A stretch of DNA of 7,240 nucleotides from Treponema sp. (lineage in GTDB: Bacteria; Spirochaetota; Spirochaetia; Treponematales; Treponemataceae): positions 1 through 7,240 of the forward strand of contig JAILQA010000433.1 in NCBI GenBank assembly GCA_024699205.1, read 5' to 3'. The position numbers were made by a program, and so were the translations under genes. The notes beneath the pieces are model-generated. The model ran no database searches. It was not told where the DNA came from and saw only the letters and a list, made by a program, of their open reading frames with translations. Shown in pieces: positions 6,644 through 7,240 of this stretch. Position 1 is the stretch's first letter; every line of letters starts with the position of its first letter.

Positions 6644-7240
6644 AAATTAAAGAAATTAGTTATTTTTTTGCTGGGAAATATTTTTCTTTTTCACTTGAGT
6701 GCCTACGATTTGGATAATCTTGATTTTTCAATTGTTCCAAAAACTCAATTTACACAGGAAAAAACAAATAAAAATCTTAAAAAGGGCGGTCTTGTTAATC
6801 CGGAGGAAACTTCCATTAAAAACAAAAAGGATGTTGCAATGCCGGATATAAAGCTTTTGCGTGGATTTGAGCGTTCTCCAAAAACAGATGCCTTTGGTGA
6901 TACTCTTCCCGATAGCTTTCTTTTTCACCGTCAGACTCTAAAAGATAATGAAAAATCTGCTTATGACGAAATATACAAGGCTGTGATTAATGCAGAAAAA
7001 GAAATATATCTTATTACTAGAGTTACTTGTGATGAATACATTAATGCTAGAAATGCAGTTTACTATGATAATCCAGAACTTTTCTGGTGGTGTGGGAGTA
7101 GTTCCTGGTGGTATAACAGCGATAATATTGTTACGGCAGTAGAATTTGAATATCTGTTTTCTCCAGAAGAATTAAAAGAAGCTAATAAATTATTCTTCAA
7201 CAGGTCTCTTCCAGTTATCTTTTATGCAAATCTGTTAGAT
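6641..7240 (+). CDS. Exported protein resembling the N-terminal part of transglutaminase-core proteins (3' partial)
   Basis: The frame is open from the ATG at 6641 to the window end, giving 200 residues without a stop. The first 21 residues (MKLKK, a hydrophobic core, LSA before Tyr22) form a likely signal peptide. A Lys- and Asn-rich stretch (about 35-70) follows. Residues 89-200 contain LPDSFLFHRQTLKDNEKSAY, an EIYKAVINAEKEI helix-like segment, the hallmark DNPELFWW (143-150) and an aromatic SSSWWYN. This order is typical of the region before the catalytic core in bacterial transglutaminase-like (protease-fold) proteins. The Cys-His-Asp core would lie beyond the window, so the assignment stays provisional. 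It is the third gene of the secreted operon. The product could cut or cross-link envelope proteins or peptidoglycan, but this cannot be judged here. Confidence 0.7.
   Translation, partial: MKLKKLVIFLLGNIFLFHLSAYDLDNLDFSIVPKTQFTQEKTNKNLKKGGLVNPEETSIKNKKDVAMPDIKLLRGFERSPKTDAFGDTLPDSFLFHRQTLKDNEKSAYDEIYKAVINAEKEIYLITRVTCDEYINARNAVYYDNPELFWWCGSSSWWYNSDNIVTAVEFEYLFSPEELKEANKLFFNRSLPVIFYANLLD

Noticed and set aside
6728..6928. A 66-residue - strand frame near the right end
   Set aside because: It lies opposite the open + strand frame that carries a signal peptide, a ribosome-binding site and the NPELFWW hallmark.

Overview
The window looks like chromosomal DNA of a spirochaete, most likely a gut, rumen or oral-type Treponema. 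This is an inference from gene content, the AT-rich composition and the style of the secreted proteins; no rRNA or other taxonomic marker is present. Seven protein-coding genes fill nearly all of it. Five are complete and two run off the window ends. I see no tRNA, rRNA, insertion sequence or CRISPR array, and no gap longer than about 75 bases.

Left part (1-2664): the 3' part of cheB, the chemotaxis methylesterase with its receiver domain, runs on the + strand and ends one base from the stop codon of a convergent gene. That gene (1067-1579, - strand) encodes a five-repeat TPR protein. It overlaps by 4 bases (ATGA) the upstream gene for a trans-polyprenyl diphosphate synthase (1576-2664, - strand), so these two form a tightly coupled operon. 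The prenyl synthase gene and the + strand tRNA-dihydrouridine synthase gene (dus, 2715-3770) diverge from a 50-base region. This region holds two back-to-back TATAAT boxes forming a perfect 15-bp palindrome; the - strand promoter (TTTACA-N17-TATAAT) would give an almost leaderless mRNA.

Right part (3771-7240): after a 75-base gap with an extended -10 promoter candidate come three co-directional genes spaced by about 20 bases, all with signal peptides. They encode (1) a protein with a FlgO/CsgG-like N-terminal region and a C-terminal DUF4384 domain; (2) a secreted caspase-like (C14) peptidase with a His/Cys dyad, a Thr-rich linker, six Sel1 repeats and an Asp/Asn/Tyr-rich tail ending in aromatic residues; and (3) the first 200 residues of a secreted protein that resembles the N-terminal region of transglutaminase-core proteins. 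DUF4384 is often found fused to caspase-like domains, so its presence here as a separate adjacent gene suggests the products work together in the periplasm or at the cell surface. This exported caspase / DUF4384 / transglutaminase-like operon is the most interesting part of the window; its function is not known from the sequence.
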